From NCBI GenBank assembly GCA_030018315.1, contig JASEGA010000001.1:138673-202672 (forward strand): 64,000 bases of DNA, given 5' to 3'. The notes under the pieces were generated by a model. That model worked only from the letters and a program-made list of their open reading frames with translations, did not search any database and was not told the DNA's origin. The stretch comes from a bacterium (GTDB lineage Bacteria; Hydrothermota; UBA3073; JACQXS01; JAGMCI01). The position numbers and the translations under genes were made by a program. Shown here one piece after another: positions 52,123-60,724 of this stretch. The first letter of the stretch is position 1. Each line of letters opens with the position of its first letter.

Positions 52123-53088
52123 TCACGGGCTCTCTTTTGGAAGTTCATTTTCACTAATCATTCTCTTAATAGAAACCACGGGCGACGATACAGACAAATC
52201 GATAAGTTTTGCCTCTTTTAACTTTTTACCATCTGTCCCAAACATTACCTCAACAATAGGAGACATTGGTTTTCCTATTGTTTCTTTTGTTACTACTCCA
52301 ATTTCTTTTGTTGAAAGTTCAACATAAGTACCACGCGGATAAATACCTACTTCTTCAATAAAAGCTTTAATAACACTGGCATCAAATGGGGCACCATTCT
52401 TTTCTATTATTGCTGTCAGAGCATTGTATGAAGAACACTTTTTGCTTACCTCTGGGTCCGGGTGTTGTATCATAGTGATGTAGAAATCTACTATAATTAA
52501 AATCTTTGTTAAAGGATGAATTTCACCCTTGATATCAAGAGATGGGCATCCTATATCATCTAAGCGCTCATGATGCTGGTATATAATAGATTTGACAGTC
52601 TCACTTATTCCGTCTACCTTTTCTAAAAGTTTAGTATCATCAAGCCACTTCTCTTTTGCTATAAGATATTCTTTGTTTTTTATTTTTAATATTTCTGAAG
52701 GTGGCATATGACGACCGATACAGTGAAGTAACGAAGCAGTGCCAAGTTCTATTAAATCATTGAAAAGAAGCTTTAGATTATACCCAGTAGCCAGACACAG
52801 TATACATACATTTACTGAATGCATGGGGACATAATTCTCTAAAGTAGGCATAGTGTATGCCATATCTATCACACCACTCTCATCTGAACCCACCGTATCT
52901 ACAAGAAGCTTTACAATTTCTTTTGGAGATTCAAATCTGACCCCTTTTTTATCAACTTTACTAAACAAATCTTTAAGGTATGCAACTGCTTTTTCATACA
53001 CAGAGGAAACGGTAACTTCACGCTGAGGTGTAAGGGGTTGAGGAAACTCAAATTTGCCACCCCCTTTTAACGCTTCCCTAAATTTCAT
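52123..53088 (-). CDS. Degenerate HD-GYP domain protein
   Basis: 321 residues. The fold is that of HD-GYP c-di-GMP phosphodiesterases: MHSVNVCILCLATGYNLKL, ASLLHCIGRHMPPSEILK, IIYQHHERLDDIGCPSLDIK, LTKILIIVDFYITMI. The metal and signature residues are altered: HD is HC, GK is GR and GYP is GCP. It may therefore sense rather than hydrolyse c-di-GMP. It lies in the export region near the ExeA-like ATPase. Confidence 0.78.
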   Translation of the reverse strand: MKFREALKGGGKFEFPQPLTPQREVTVSSVYEKAVAYLKDLFSKVDKKGVRFESPKEIVKLLVDTVGSDESGVIDMAYTMPTLENYVPMHSVNVCILCLATGYNLKLLFNDLIELGTASLLHCIGRHMPPSEILKIKNKEYLIAKEKWLDDTKLLEKVDGISETVKSIIYQHHERLDDIGCPSLDIKGEIHPLTKILIIVDFYITMIQHPDPEVSKKCSSYNALTAIIEKNGAPFDASVIKAFIEEVGIYPRGTYVELSTKEIGVVTKETIGKPMSPIVEVMFGTDGKKLKEAKLIDLSVSSPVVSIKRMISENELPKESP

Positions 53089-53140
53089 AGCTACACTTTC
53101 CTACTTAAATCACCCCAATAGACTTAAATTTCAAAAATCA

Positions 53141-53476
53141 TTAAAGCCAAAATAATTGATTAATAATGTCCTCTCTTGTCTTTTTGAAAAGAAAATTAGA
53201 AAGCTTGACGACGGTCTCGGAAAGAGACAGTTGCTTTGAAACTATTATACCATAATGTCTCTTATTTGTTTTTGTATATTTAAGATGTAGTTTTATAAAA
53301 TGCCTCACATTAAAAGTAAAAATAGCCTTCTTTTGGCTAATAGCAAATTCAAGTTGCTCCTCATCGTCAAGTCCCCATTTCTGTAATTCATATGCGCTTA
53401 CCACATCATATCCTTTAAGCCGAAGTGAGATAGCAACCCTCTTATGGACATCTTCGTCCAAATATAGACTTAGCAT
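53141..53476 (-). CDS. DUF5615 PIN-like toxin
   Basis: 111 residues: SLYLDEDVHKRVAISLRLKG, VVSAYELQKWGLDDEEQLEF, AIFTFNVRHFIKLH. Asp residues in LYLDEDV and FTFNVRHF give the PIN-like acidic core of DUF5615, usually the toxin half beside DUF433. It starts 6 nt after the DUF433 gene stop. Likely RNase activity is inferred from fold only. Confidence 0.8.
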   Translation of the reverse strand: MLSLYLDEDVHKRVAISLRLKGYDVVSAYELQKWGLDDEEQLEFAISQKKAIFTFNVRHFIKLHLKYTKTNKRHYGIIVSKQLSLSETVVKLSNFLFKKTREDIINQLFWL

Positions 53477-53479
53477 CTC

Positions 53480-53779
53480 TCATTTAGGTTTGAGGGTTCT
53501 ATCAGGAGCTAACTTAAGGTTAAACTCTTTCTCTATATATTCAAGCGAATCCTCCTCAATATCTTCTTCTATTTCATTTTTGTGATCATGGTAGTAAGCA
53601 AGTGTATCAAAGAGCTGGGCAGGTGTAATATTTGGGAAACCATCAAGTATATCTTCTATTGACATACCCGCTTTGTAATGGATAACAAGTGCCTTCACAG
53701 GTAATTTAGTCCCCTTAACAAACGGGACTCCATCTATTTTCTCTATGTACTTATACTCGGATTTCACAACTAATGGCAT
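53480..53779 (-). CDS. DUF433 antitoxin
   Basis: About 99 residues from the ATG at 53779 (GGAG upstream; an earlier TTG at 53797 is possible). Motif GVPFVKGTKLPVKALVIHYK followed by AGMSIEDILDGFPNITPAQL is the DUF433 winged-helix pattern. It forms the upstream half of a toxin-antitoxin pair with DUF5615. The pair interrupts the region between the ExeA-like ATPase and the HD-GYP gene. Confidence 0.82.
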   Translation of the reverse strand: MPLVVKSEYKYIEKIDGVPFVKGTKLPVKALVIHYKAGMSIEDILDGFPNITPAQLFDTLAYYHDHKNEIEEDIEEDSLEYIEKEFNLKLAPDRTLKPK

Positions 53780-53810
53780 ATTTATATCTCCATTCAAATA
53801 AATTCTACGA

Positions 53811-53873
53811 CAAAGTAAAGCAGATATCAGGCCTCAATTTACTACCCGGTCTTAACGCATCACGAAATTTCAT
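53811..53873 (-). other. Remnant copy of the HD-GYP gene start
   Basis: On the minus strand an ATG at 53873 reads KFRDALRPGSKLRPDICFT then stops, resembling the HD-GYP start KFREALKGGGKFEFP at 53088. It lies after the ATPase gene, on the other side of the toxin-antitoxin pair. This suggests that a paralogous gene start was left behind when the pair arrived. Confidence 0.55.
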
Positions 53874-53892
53874 TTGCACAGCATTCTACGAA

Positions 53893-54702
53893 CTATTCAG
53901 CCCGGTCTTTAACTACATCACTCACTATATCTTTATCTATCATTTTAACTTTGTTGAAAAAGCCAGATAAAAGTGATAAGTCACATACTGTATTTATACG
54001 TCTCGGTATTCCATCAGAGTAGTTGTATATCTCATTTATTGCATCATTAGTAAAAATCTCTCTTTTCAGCCCCACTATACCAAGCCTGTACCGTATATAA
54101 TTTTGGGTGTCAGTATAATTAAACTTACTGATAGAACATCTGAGTGTAATCCGTTGTGCAAGTGACTTTAGTCTATCAATTGTTTTAATAATTTCGGGCT
54201 GACCCGATAGTAAAAGAGTTAATAATTGCCTATTTTCGTAATACATATTAAGAAACAGCCTACACTCTTCAAATACAGCATCGTCATCTATAGTGTGAGC
54301 TTCATCTATAATTATAACTGTATTTTTACCATTTAATATACTATCAATTAATAATTTTTCTAAAGTATGTAAAACATCCGACTTTTTATATGGGGCAGAA
54401 TCACCGGTTAGCCTGTAGACTATTTCTCGCAGTAACTCAATGTTATCCATCAAAGGATTAGATATATAGGCAAACTTCCTACCTGTATTTTTAAACTCAT
54501 CAGTAAGAGCATTTAAGACAACAGTCTTGCCACAGCCAAACCCACCAAAGAGTATGCCACATCCCTTCTCTCCATTGACCAAGTATTGTAAGCGTATCAA
54601 TGCCTCTTCATGACTCTCAGACCTGTAAAAGAAACGGGGATCAGGTACATTTTTAAATGGCTCTTCAGTTATTCCCCAATATTCATTATAAACTCCTTGC
54701 AT
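53893..54702 (-). CDS. ExeA/GspA-like AAA ATPase
   Basis: 269 residues: EYWGITEEPFKNVPDPRFFY, Walker A ILFGGFGCGKTVVLNAL, Walker B TVIIIDEAHTIDDD, sensor GQPEIIKTI and a C-terminal GIPRRINTVCDLSL. This is the ExeA-type ATPase common in exopolysaccharide/exosortase loci next to Wzc and Wza homologues. No exosortase was found in the window. It may energise or regulate export. Confidence 0.88.
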   Translation of the reverse strand: MQGVYNEYWGITEEPFKNVPDPRFFYRSESHEEALIRLQYLVNGEKGCGILFGGFGCGKTVVLNALTDEFKNTGRKFAYISNPLMDNIELLREIVYRLTGDSAPYKKSDVLHTLEKLLIDSILNGKNTVIIIDEAHTIDDDAVFEECRLFLNMYYENRQLLTLLLSGQPEIIKTIDRLKSLAQRITLRCSISKFNYTDTQNYIRYRLGIVGLKREIFTNDAINEIYNYSDGIPRRINTVCDLSLLSGFFNKVKMIDKDIVSDVVKDRAE

Positions 54703-54976
54703 ACTTTAATATAAAGTAAGCAGTAAAATACAATTTGTCAAGAAAAAAAGTGATTTTGTGTAGTTGCCAATAACAAAATGTTAAAAATAATTACTAAAAA
54801 AATGGCGGGGGAGGATTTTACTAAATATTTAATAAACTCTCCAATAGAAATTTCATTCGCTGAAATGCCTATCCCTAAACAGCGGGGGCGTCAGTTGGTT
54901 TTAATATAAAGAGAAAAACAATAAGGGCTCACGCCTATTTTCTTTTCACATAATTAGAAAAATTTTTGAAAAATCC
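54703..54976. other. Gene-poor stretch with a small plus-strand ORF
   Basis: AT-rich gap upstream of the ATPase. On the plus strand ATG 54778 to TAA 54909 encodes 43 residues ending EMPIPKQRGRQLVLI. It has no convincing ribosome site and is not recognised; it could be a scrap of a mobile element gene. Confidence 0.3.
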
Positions 54977-55137
54977 TTGCTTTGTTGAATAAATATTTTT
55001 GGCACCTTTGATTTTCAACCTCTGACTTGGTTTTAGACAATTTTGACCTTGTCATTCTGAACAAAGTGAAGAATCTCATAAATCGGTGTCAATCAAGGTG
55101 TTGCAAGTTTTGTAAAGCGAATTATTCAACAAAGCAA
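54977..55137. mobile_element. 161-bp MITE-like element
   Basis: TTGCTTTGTTGAATAA (54977-54992) is exactly inverted at 55122-55137. The middle carries a TGTCATTCTGAACAAAGTG unit of the dispersed repeat family. No coding sense or clear target duplication was found. Confidence 0.65.
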
Positions 55138-55316
55138 TTTTTTGACACTTAATGGGAATAGAAAAATTGTGTAAAAGCAATAAATTCCTTATTTAAGAGA
55201 AATATATATCTGTGACTATGGTTTTATTTTCAACCTCCATGGAAAGAGATTTAATTTTTATTAATTTTCTTGAATTTATTTAAATAAAAGAAGTAGGTAA
55301 GCTGTCCCCCATCCTC

Positions 55317-55730
55317 TTACCCCCATTTTACTTTTTTATTTTGTTTTAAGTACTGGTTTTTTGTTCCCTCAGGAATCTCCACAGGAATAGTTGGACTTTC
55401 AAGAGTAGATGGACTATATTCTAAAGCTAACTTACTGCTTTCTCCTTTTTCTACACATCTTACCCACTTTACATGTGTCCAATCGAGCCACCCATCATAT
55501 AACCTTACCCGAACTCTTCTATTTGTGTTATTAATGTATTGGTTTACTGAACTACCTATTGCTTTTACATACCACCAGGCAAGCTCGTGACCTGCAGTCC
55601 CAAAGCTATCCCATTTGTTATCGTCATAGTTATATAAATCCATAACAGCCCCACTTATGGGATCCCATCCATTGTCATACATATATGCCATAAACATTAG
55701 TGTGGTTGTACCAAAGTTGTGAAATTCCAT
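55317..55730 (-). CDS. Uncharacterised protein, probable fragment of a secreted one
   Basis: 137 residues, not recognised. It has aromatic-rich, beta-type sequence (VMDLYNYDDNKWDSFG, ELAWWYVKAIGSS, NRRVRVRLYDGWLDWTHVKW) like carbohydrate-binding or discoidin-like domains at the ends of secreted proteins, but no signal peptide. The start has no obvious ribosome site. It may be the remaining C-terminal part of a lost secreted protein. The gap to the next gene on the left is AT-rich repeat sequence. Confidence 0.45.
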   Translation of the reverse strand: MEFHNFGTTTLMFMAYMYDNGWDPISGAVMDLYNYDDNKWDSFGTAGHELAWWYVKAIGSSVNQYINNTNRRVRVRLYDGWLDWTHVKWVRCVEKGESSKLALEYSPSTLESPTIPVEIPEGTKNQYLKQNKKVKWG

Positions 55731-56148
55731 ACAGGACCTACAATTGTTAAAAAATTGCAGAAATGGAATATTGAGATTTCTTTATGTTTTTATCCAAAAA
55801 TCATTGAGAAGTAGAAAAAAATTATTGAAAGATAAGCGAAAAACATTGAAATTTTTCTGTATTTTATTGTGAAATATAGAAAATTATAGGTTTAAAACTA
55901 CTACTAAATATAGAAAATTTTGATTTAGTTTGGGCTAGATGTAGTTATAATCCCCTGATAGGATTTGATATTCTATTTGTCCTAGCTTTAAGATATGGTT
56001 ACAAATCCCGATAAATCGGGAAACCTCCTCTCTTTCACTCAAATATTGTAACCATCACTTAAAGATACTCCATCTAATTTTAACAAAATACAGCCTTATA
56101 TCTGTCATTCTAATTGTAGTAGAGAATCTACCCAATCACAATAATTTC
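55731..56148. other. Gene-free AT-rich stretch
   Basis: No gene was seen. It contains a CCCGATAAATCGGG hairpin at 56007-56020 (same family as 38603-38616) and weak similarity to the TGTCATTCT repeat at about 56104. Confidence 0.5.
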
Positions 56149-56454
56149 TTAACGACTACCTGAAATCAGAGTTATTCCACCCAGTTTCTCAATATCTTTA
56201 ATAAATGTAATTAAATCATTTTCTGCTGTTTTAGGACTGACTTCAAACTTATTAGTTAGATTCTCACTAATCTCTTTGAGACTTTTTTTACCATCTAATA
56301 ATTCCCAGATGAAAGCTGATGTCTCATTTAAGACAACGATAGAATGCGCTTCCACAGCCTCTGCCTTTATAGGAACAAGGATAACTTCATCCACGACTTT
56401 ACGATAGACAAAGTTAGGATTTCTTTTATATATACGGGATAAAAAATTGTGCAC
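56149..56454 (-). CDS. Orphan PqqD-like protein
   Basis: 101 residues related to the protein at 47173-47481: DEVILVPIKAEAVEAHSIVV, AFIWELLDGKKSLKEISENL and TAENDLITFIKDIEKLGGI. It starts at GTG 56454. No intact radical SAM gene is next to it, but a truncated one lies at 61998-62120 beyond the secreted proteins and the IS110 element. It may have lost its partner or could serve the main locus. About 90 bp upstream, in another frame, DQMRLGLPIFELGFKPDSE is possibly a remnant of a further gene. Confidence 0.8.
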   Translation of the reverse strand: MHNFLSRIYKRNPNFVYRKVVDEVILVPIKAEAVEAHSIVVLNETSAFIWELLDGKKSLKEISENLTNKFEVSPKTAENDLITFIKDIEKLGGITLISGSR

Positions 56455-56560
56455 AGTACCTCATATCTCAAATTTCTCACAAAATCTACTATCTCACTGT
56501 CCGGTTTAAACCCTAATTCAAAAATCGGTAAACCCAACCTCATTTGGTCAAAGAGTTTTT

Positions 56561-58690
56561 TCAAATGAAAACAAATTTTTTAGAAATTGCCCCACTTTCT
56601 GTAGTTAATCTTATAAAATATACTCCAGATGTCAAGTCTATTTTTGTATTTATCTCATGCCGACCACTATCAGACACACCATCAAATAATGACTTGATAT
56701 TCCTACCTGCCACATCATACAAAGATAACTGAATTCTACCTCTTTTAGACATTGAATACCTTATAGTTATCTCTTTTCCGCTGATTATATTTCCTTTTAC
56801 AAAAAGCAAGTTATCACCTACTGTAGAGAAATCACTACGAACTTCTTCTATACTTACACCCGGATGATACTTTATCGTTACAATATCCATACCCGTAAAT
56901 GCATCACTGTACGAAGTGCCAGTGACATATATATTGCCAGCATCATCAACCACTACAGCTGATGCGCCATCAGCATAATAAGAGTTGTTATATCTTGACT
57001 CCCATAGTAATTCACCAGCCGAAGAATATTTAAGTGTTGCAAAATCACACCCTGTCCGATTGCCATAACTACCACCCGTCAGAAATACATCACCAGCTTC
57101 ATCAATCGCTATGTCTGTCACAAAATCGTAAGATTTAATTGGACCATTATACTCTTTATGCCAGAGAAGTTCACCATCCGAAGAATACTTAAGAACTAAA
57201 TAGTCAGCATTATCATTAGACCAAGAAGAAGTGCCACCAATATAAATATTGCCAAAAGCGTCACATTTGATTGCAGTTGGGATATCATTACCATTACCAA
57301 TAGAATTGTAATACTGCACCCAAAGAAGTTCACCAGAAGGCGAATACTTTATTGTTAGGAAGTCATAACCACCAGTAGCATTATAACTTGCACCTGTTAT
57401 GTATACATTATTATAAGAATCTTTACAAATTGCACAGGGGTAATCATCACCATTCCCTACACCATTAAACCACTTTACCCAGAGAGTATCACCACTTGAT
57501 GAGTACTTAATTGTGAGGAAATCATAATTGTTTGTAACTCTGCGAGCCTTGCCAGTTATGTAAATATCATCATTGGACGCCACAACAATTCCTGCAGGTG
57601 AAGCTGTACCTCCTAACGGATATCTCCGTGTCCAAATGACATTACCTTGAGAGGAATATTTAATAGTCGCCCAATCATATTCTCCATACACTAAACCACT
57701 ATATCCAGTGACTATAATATTACCATTATTATCAACAGCTATTGCACTTGAGAAATCACGGTTATAGTCGTAGTATTGAGTCCATAACACACTGCCTTGC
57801 TGAGAATACTTAATTAATTTATAATCATAATATGTCTGACTAGAACTTGTCCATCTTGTGCCTAAGAAATAGCAATTACCTTCTTTATCAACCACAAATC
57901 CTGCAGGTGCTGAGCCATCAGTCCTTTTCCAAATAGTGTCGCCATCTAATGAATATTTAATAATCATTGAGGCATCCCCATTCTGCCAGAAGGTCTCACC
58001 CGGCTGATATACAGGCCAGCCGGTTGGATAACTGTAAGCTCCACAAGTCAGTACATATAGGCAGAAAGGAGTAAGGAATAAGTCAACCGCTTTGTCAGAG
58101 CAGATGCTGCCATCCCACTGTGAGTATCTTCTCACCCAGACAGTGTCGGGTAAGTTTTGACTCGGAACAGTATAATGGAGGTACCCATCACGCCGATGAT
58201 GAGAAATGTGCGACCCAGACAAGCTAATCATTTTATTTGTAAACAGATTAAGTGCAGTAGCTACAGTATCTTTTACTTCAAAAGTTATATATGCTAAGAT
58301 GCCACTACCAGTTTGATAGTGTTCGCCTAGGATGGCCTCCATGCACATTAGAGATGGGAAAGGACTGTCTTGGAAACTCCAAGAAAAAAACTTTGTGCTA
58401 ATGCCACCTTGTGATAGGAAAGGTCCTCTTTCAATGTTGATTAATTTTAAATTAGAGCTATCAGTTCCGTTCCACCTCAGCCCTACTTGATAAGTATGAA
58501 GCATATTAATATTAGCAACTCTAATCTCAACCTGAAAAGTATCGCCAATCGCTAAATTTTTAACTGTATCGGGATAGACATAAAGCGAACAATTGTCCGC
58601 AGGATCCCGTGAATAAGGGTTCTCTCCTGAAAAAGATAAGTGTGAAAACACAACACCCACTGTGATAATATCCACTATCCTTCTACACAT
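56561..58690 (-). CDS. Secreted SBBP-repeat protein with cohesin-like N-terminus
   Basis: 709 residues. The ATG follows GGAGGTGTGAT. A short N-terminal hydrophobic segment is likely a signal peptide. Residues about 30-150 look like a cohesin-type beta domain (YPDTVKNLAIGDTFQVEIRV). Then come about nine SBBP/beta-propeller repeats of about 50 residues, each with TIKYSSSGD-LWVxxYN and VDNNGNIIVTGYS type motifs. The last 80 residues (LSLYDVAGRNIKSLFDGVSD and SGVYFIRLTTESG) form the type-IX-like or FlgD-like C-terminal sorting domain. Cell-surface or secreted; ligand unknown. Confidence 0.87.
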   Translation of the reverse strand: MCRRIVDIITVGVVFSHLSFSGENPYSRDPADNCSLYVYPDTVKNLAIGDTFQVEIRVANINMLHTYQVGLRWNGTDSSNLKLINIERGPFLSQGGISTKFFSWSFQDSPFPSLMCMEAILGEHYQTGSGILAYITFEVKDTVATALNLFTNKMISLSGSHISHHRRDGYLHYTVPSQNLPDTVWVRRYSQWDGSICSDKAVDLFLTPFCLYVLTCGAYSYPTGWPVYQPGETFWQNGDASMIIKYSLDGDTIWKRTDGSAPAGFVVDKEGNCYFLGTRWTSSSQTYYDYKLIKYSQQGSVLWTQYYDYNRDFSSAIAVDNNGNIIVTGYSGLVYGEYDWATIKYSSQGNVIWTRRYPLGGTASPAGIVVASNDDIYITGKARRVTNNYDFLTIKYSSSGDTLWVKWFNGVGNGDDYPCAICKDSYNNVYITGASYNATGGYDFLTIKYSPSGELLWVQYYNSIGNGNDIPTAIKCDAFGNIYIGGTSSWSNDNADYLVLKYSSDGELLWHKEYNGPIKSYDFVTDIAIDEAGDVFLTGGSYGNRTGCDFATLKYSSAGELLWESRYNNSYYADGASAVVVDDAGNIYVTGTSYSDAFTGMDIVTIKYHPGVSIEEVRSDFSTVGDNLLFVKGNIISGKEITIRYSMSKRGRIQLSLYDVAGRNIKSLFDGVSDSGRHEINTKIDLTSGVYFIRLTTESGAISKKFVFI

Positions 58691-58728
58691 ATCACACCTC
58701 CATTTTTTCTTATTTACACACTTTTAAC

Positions 58729-60381
58729 CTACAACAGACGCACTACTTTGAATGTCCTGTCTATTTCGCCCTCTATCCGAATAAAGTAGACTCCATTAGA
58801 GACCCCAGTTGGAAGTGATAAATTATGCTGTCCTTTGCCCATCATACCGTCAAATAGGTAAGCGAGCATCCTGCCAGATAAATCGTATAGTATAGCCTTA
58901 ATATAGGATGCCTTCTCAAGTGAAAAACTAATCGTCCGACCTAAAAATGAAACGGACTCCTCTTGCATTTCTTTCTGACTCTCTAAAATACCTTGAGACT
59001 GTACATACTTTATTGTAGCATAGGCAAACCCAGTAATACTACTTGGACTGCCACCAGTTATATAAACATTGCTCTCGTTGTCCACAGCAATGCCCCACGC
59101 CCCACAAGCCCAAGTCTCATGCGCAAACCCAGTGTAACGAGCTACCCAGAGCTCATTACCATCTTTATCATACTTGACTGTTGCAAAGTAATCATTCCAA
59201 TCTTCTCCACTACTATACCCAGTCACATAAACACCGCCTTCATCATCTACACAAATTGCATTAGCAATGTCCCATTTTGGGAGATGTGTATTCCCTGCAT
59301 CATACCTTTTCGACCATAAAAGGTCGCCATCAGGAGAATACTTAAGCGTAATGTAGTCAAGACGTGTAGTTGATGTCATACTCACACCTGTCACATAGAC
59401 ATTGCCAATAGCGTCAATTACTAAATCGCAAGCCTCATCGTCATTTTCAGGACCACTATACTTCTGAACCCAGAGCTCGTTGCCATTTCTGTCATACTTA
59501 ATTGTAGTAATATCTCCAACAAAACCATTCACATAATAACTACGCCCCGAAATATAAACATTACCATAGCTATCTGCCTTAATAAGATAAGAATAATCAT
59601 CTTTATTATTTGGCCCGTTGTATCTTGCAACCCATAATTCGTTCCCCCAACAGTCGTACTTGATGGTTGTGTAGTCATAACCATAGCCACCACCAAACCC
59701 CTTACTTGCCCCGGTTACATAGATATTTGATGGACTGGATGGGTCTACTGTCACCCTATATGCTATATCTGCAGAGTTTGCCGGTCCATTATATTTTACT
59801 CGCCACACCTCATCCCCATTTGCATTATACTTTATTGTACAAAAATTTACTCCCCCCTCTGCATTTTTATCATCTGAGCTGCCAGTGACATACACATGCC
59901 CCCTATCATCAATTGCTAAATCCAAAGCCTGATTCCAACCAATATTTGCTGTGCCATGATATGTCCTCACCCAGAGCTCATTCCCATCTTTATCATACTT
60001 AACTGTCACCCACTTCTCATCCCCAGTACTTGGATTCTTGCTTACACCTGTCACATAAATATTGCAGGAATTGTCAACTGCCATTGTACCCCATGCACTG
60101 AAGAAAGGACCGTCATCCCAATGTTCCAGACTATCATAACGAGCTGACCAAAGCTCATTACCATCATTGTCATACTTAATAATTAAATAGTCAGCTCCTG
60201 TAACTTTACCTACACTTGACCCAAACACACAGACATTGCCTTCATTATCCAATCTGAGAGCCTTTGCTACATCACTACTATCTGCTGGTCCATTGTATCT
60301 TCTCACCCATGCAGTATCTACCTGAGCTAATGCTACTCCATTAAAAAGGAGCCCTAAAATTAGAAACTTATACCAATTCAT
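58729..60381 (-). CDS. Secreted SBBP-repeat protein
   Basis: 550 residues with signal peptide WYKFLILGLLFNGVALAQVD, eight or so SBBP repeats (TIKYDRNGNELWVQKYSGP, VDDEGGVYVTGYSSGED and similar) and a C-terminal sorting-like domain (KAILYDLSGRMLAYLFDG, SNGVYFIRIEGEID). The repeats are predicted to form a beta-propeller. Strong ribosome site AGGAGGTAAGT before the ATG. It is a paralog of the protein at 56561-58690, 38 nt downstream, so they are probably expressed together. Confidence 0.88.
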   Translation of the reverse strand: MNWYKFLILGLLFNGVALAQVDTAWVRRYNGPADSSDVAKALRLDNEGNVCVFGSSVGKVTGADYLIIKYDNDGNELWSARYDSLEHWDDGPFFSAWGTMAVDNSCNIYVTGVSKNPSTGDEKWVTVKYDKDGNELWVRTYHGTANIGWNQALDLAIDDRGHVYVTGSSDDKNAEGGVNFCTIKYNANGDEVWRVKYNGPANSADIAYRVTVDPSSPSNIYVTGASKGFGGGYGYDYTTIKYDCWGNELWVARYNGPNNKDDYSYLIKADSYGNVYISGRSYYVNGFVGDITTIKYDRNGNELWVQKYSGPENDDEACDLVIDAIGNVYVTGVSMTSTTRLDYITLKYSPDGDLLWSKRYDAGNTHLPKWDIANAICVDDEGGVYVTGYSSGEDWNDYFATVKYDKDGNELWVARYTGFAHETWACGAWGIAVDNESNVYITGGSPSSITGFAYATIKYVQSQGILESQKEMQEESVSFLGRTISFSLEKASYIKAILYDLSGRMLAYLFDGMMGKGQHNLSLPTGVSNGVYFIRIEGEIDRTFKVVRLL

Positions 60382-60535
60382 ACTTACCTCCTATAAAGTT
60401 CATAGGTAATAGTATTAGTAAATTAATACTAAGACTATGTACCTATAAAGATTATTTTAGCTTTACTGTGCAACTTTTTATGATAAAATATCTAAAAACT
60501 TGCATGTCCTTTCAACAGGTCGACAGCTTGTAACC

Positions 60536-60690
60536 CTCCTTATGGTCCCAATTGCCGGGAACCATTTGCCAAAGATCGCTGCTTCCTGCTGGTCTAACTG
60601 GGAACTTTTATTTAGGATACTATGGATCCTGGTTGATACCGGGATAACATTTATTTCCCAGGCTAAGTTTAGTTAGACACTTGCAGGATA
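60536..60690 (+). ncRNA. Candidate bridge RNA of the IS110 element
   Basis: The leader can fold into three stems: GGTCCC (60544-60549) with GGGAACC (60557-60563), CTGGGAA (60598-60604) with TTCCCAG (60655-60661), and nested in the latter ATCCTGGT (60626-60633) with ACCGGGAT (60638-60645). Known IS110 elements encode a bridge RNA in this position whose loops pair with donor and target DNA. Its downstream part contains a 14-base near copy of the right end. Folding was judged by eye. Confidence 0.55.
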
Positions 60691-60724
60691 CTGTTGAAAG
60701 CTCATTAGCAAGAAAGGAGAAACC

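Noticed and set aside
53893-54702. Exosortase / PEP-CTERM system
   Set aside because: The ExeA-like ATPase, Wzc-like and Wza-like genes resemble such loci, but no exosortase and no PEP-CTERM protein were found.
58993-60147. Plus-strand open frames inside the secreted repeat protein genes
   Set aside because: They are antisense shadows of the repeat motifs with no ribosome sites and no protein-like features.
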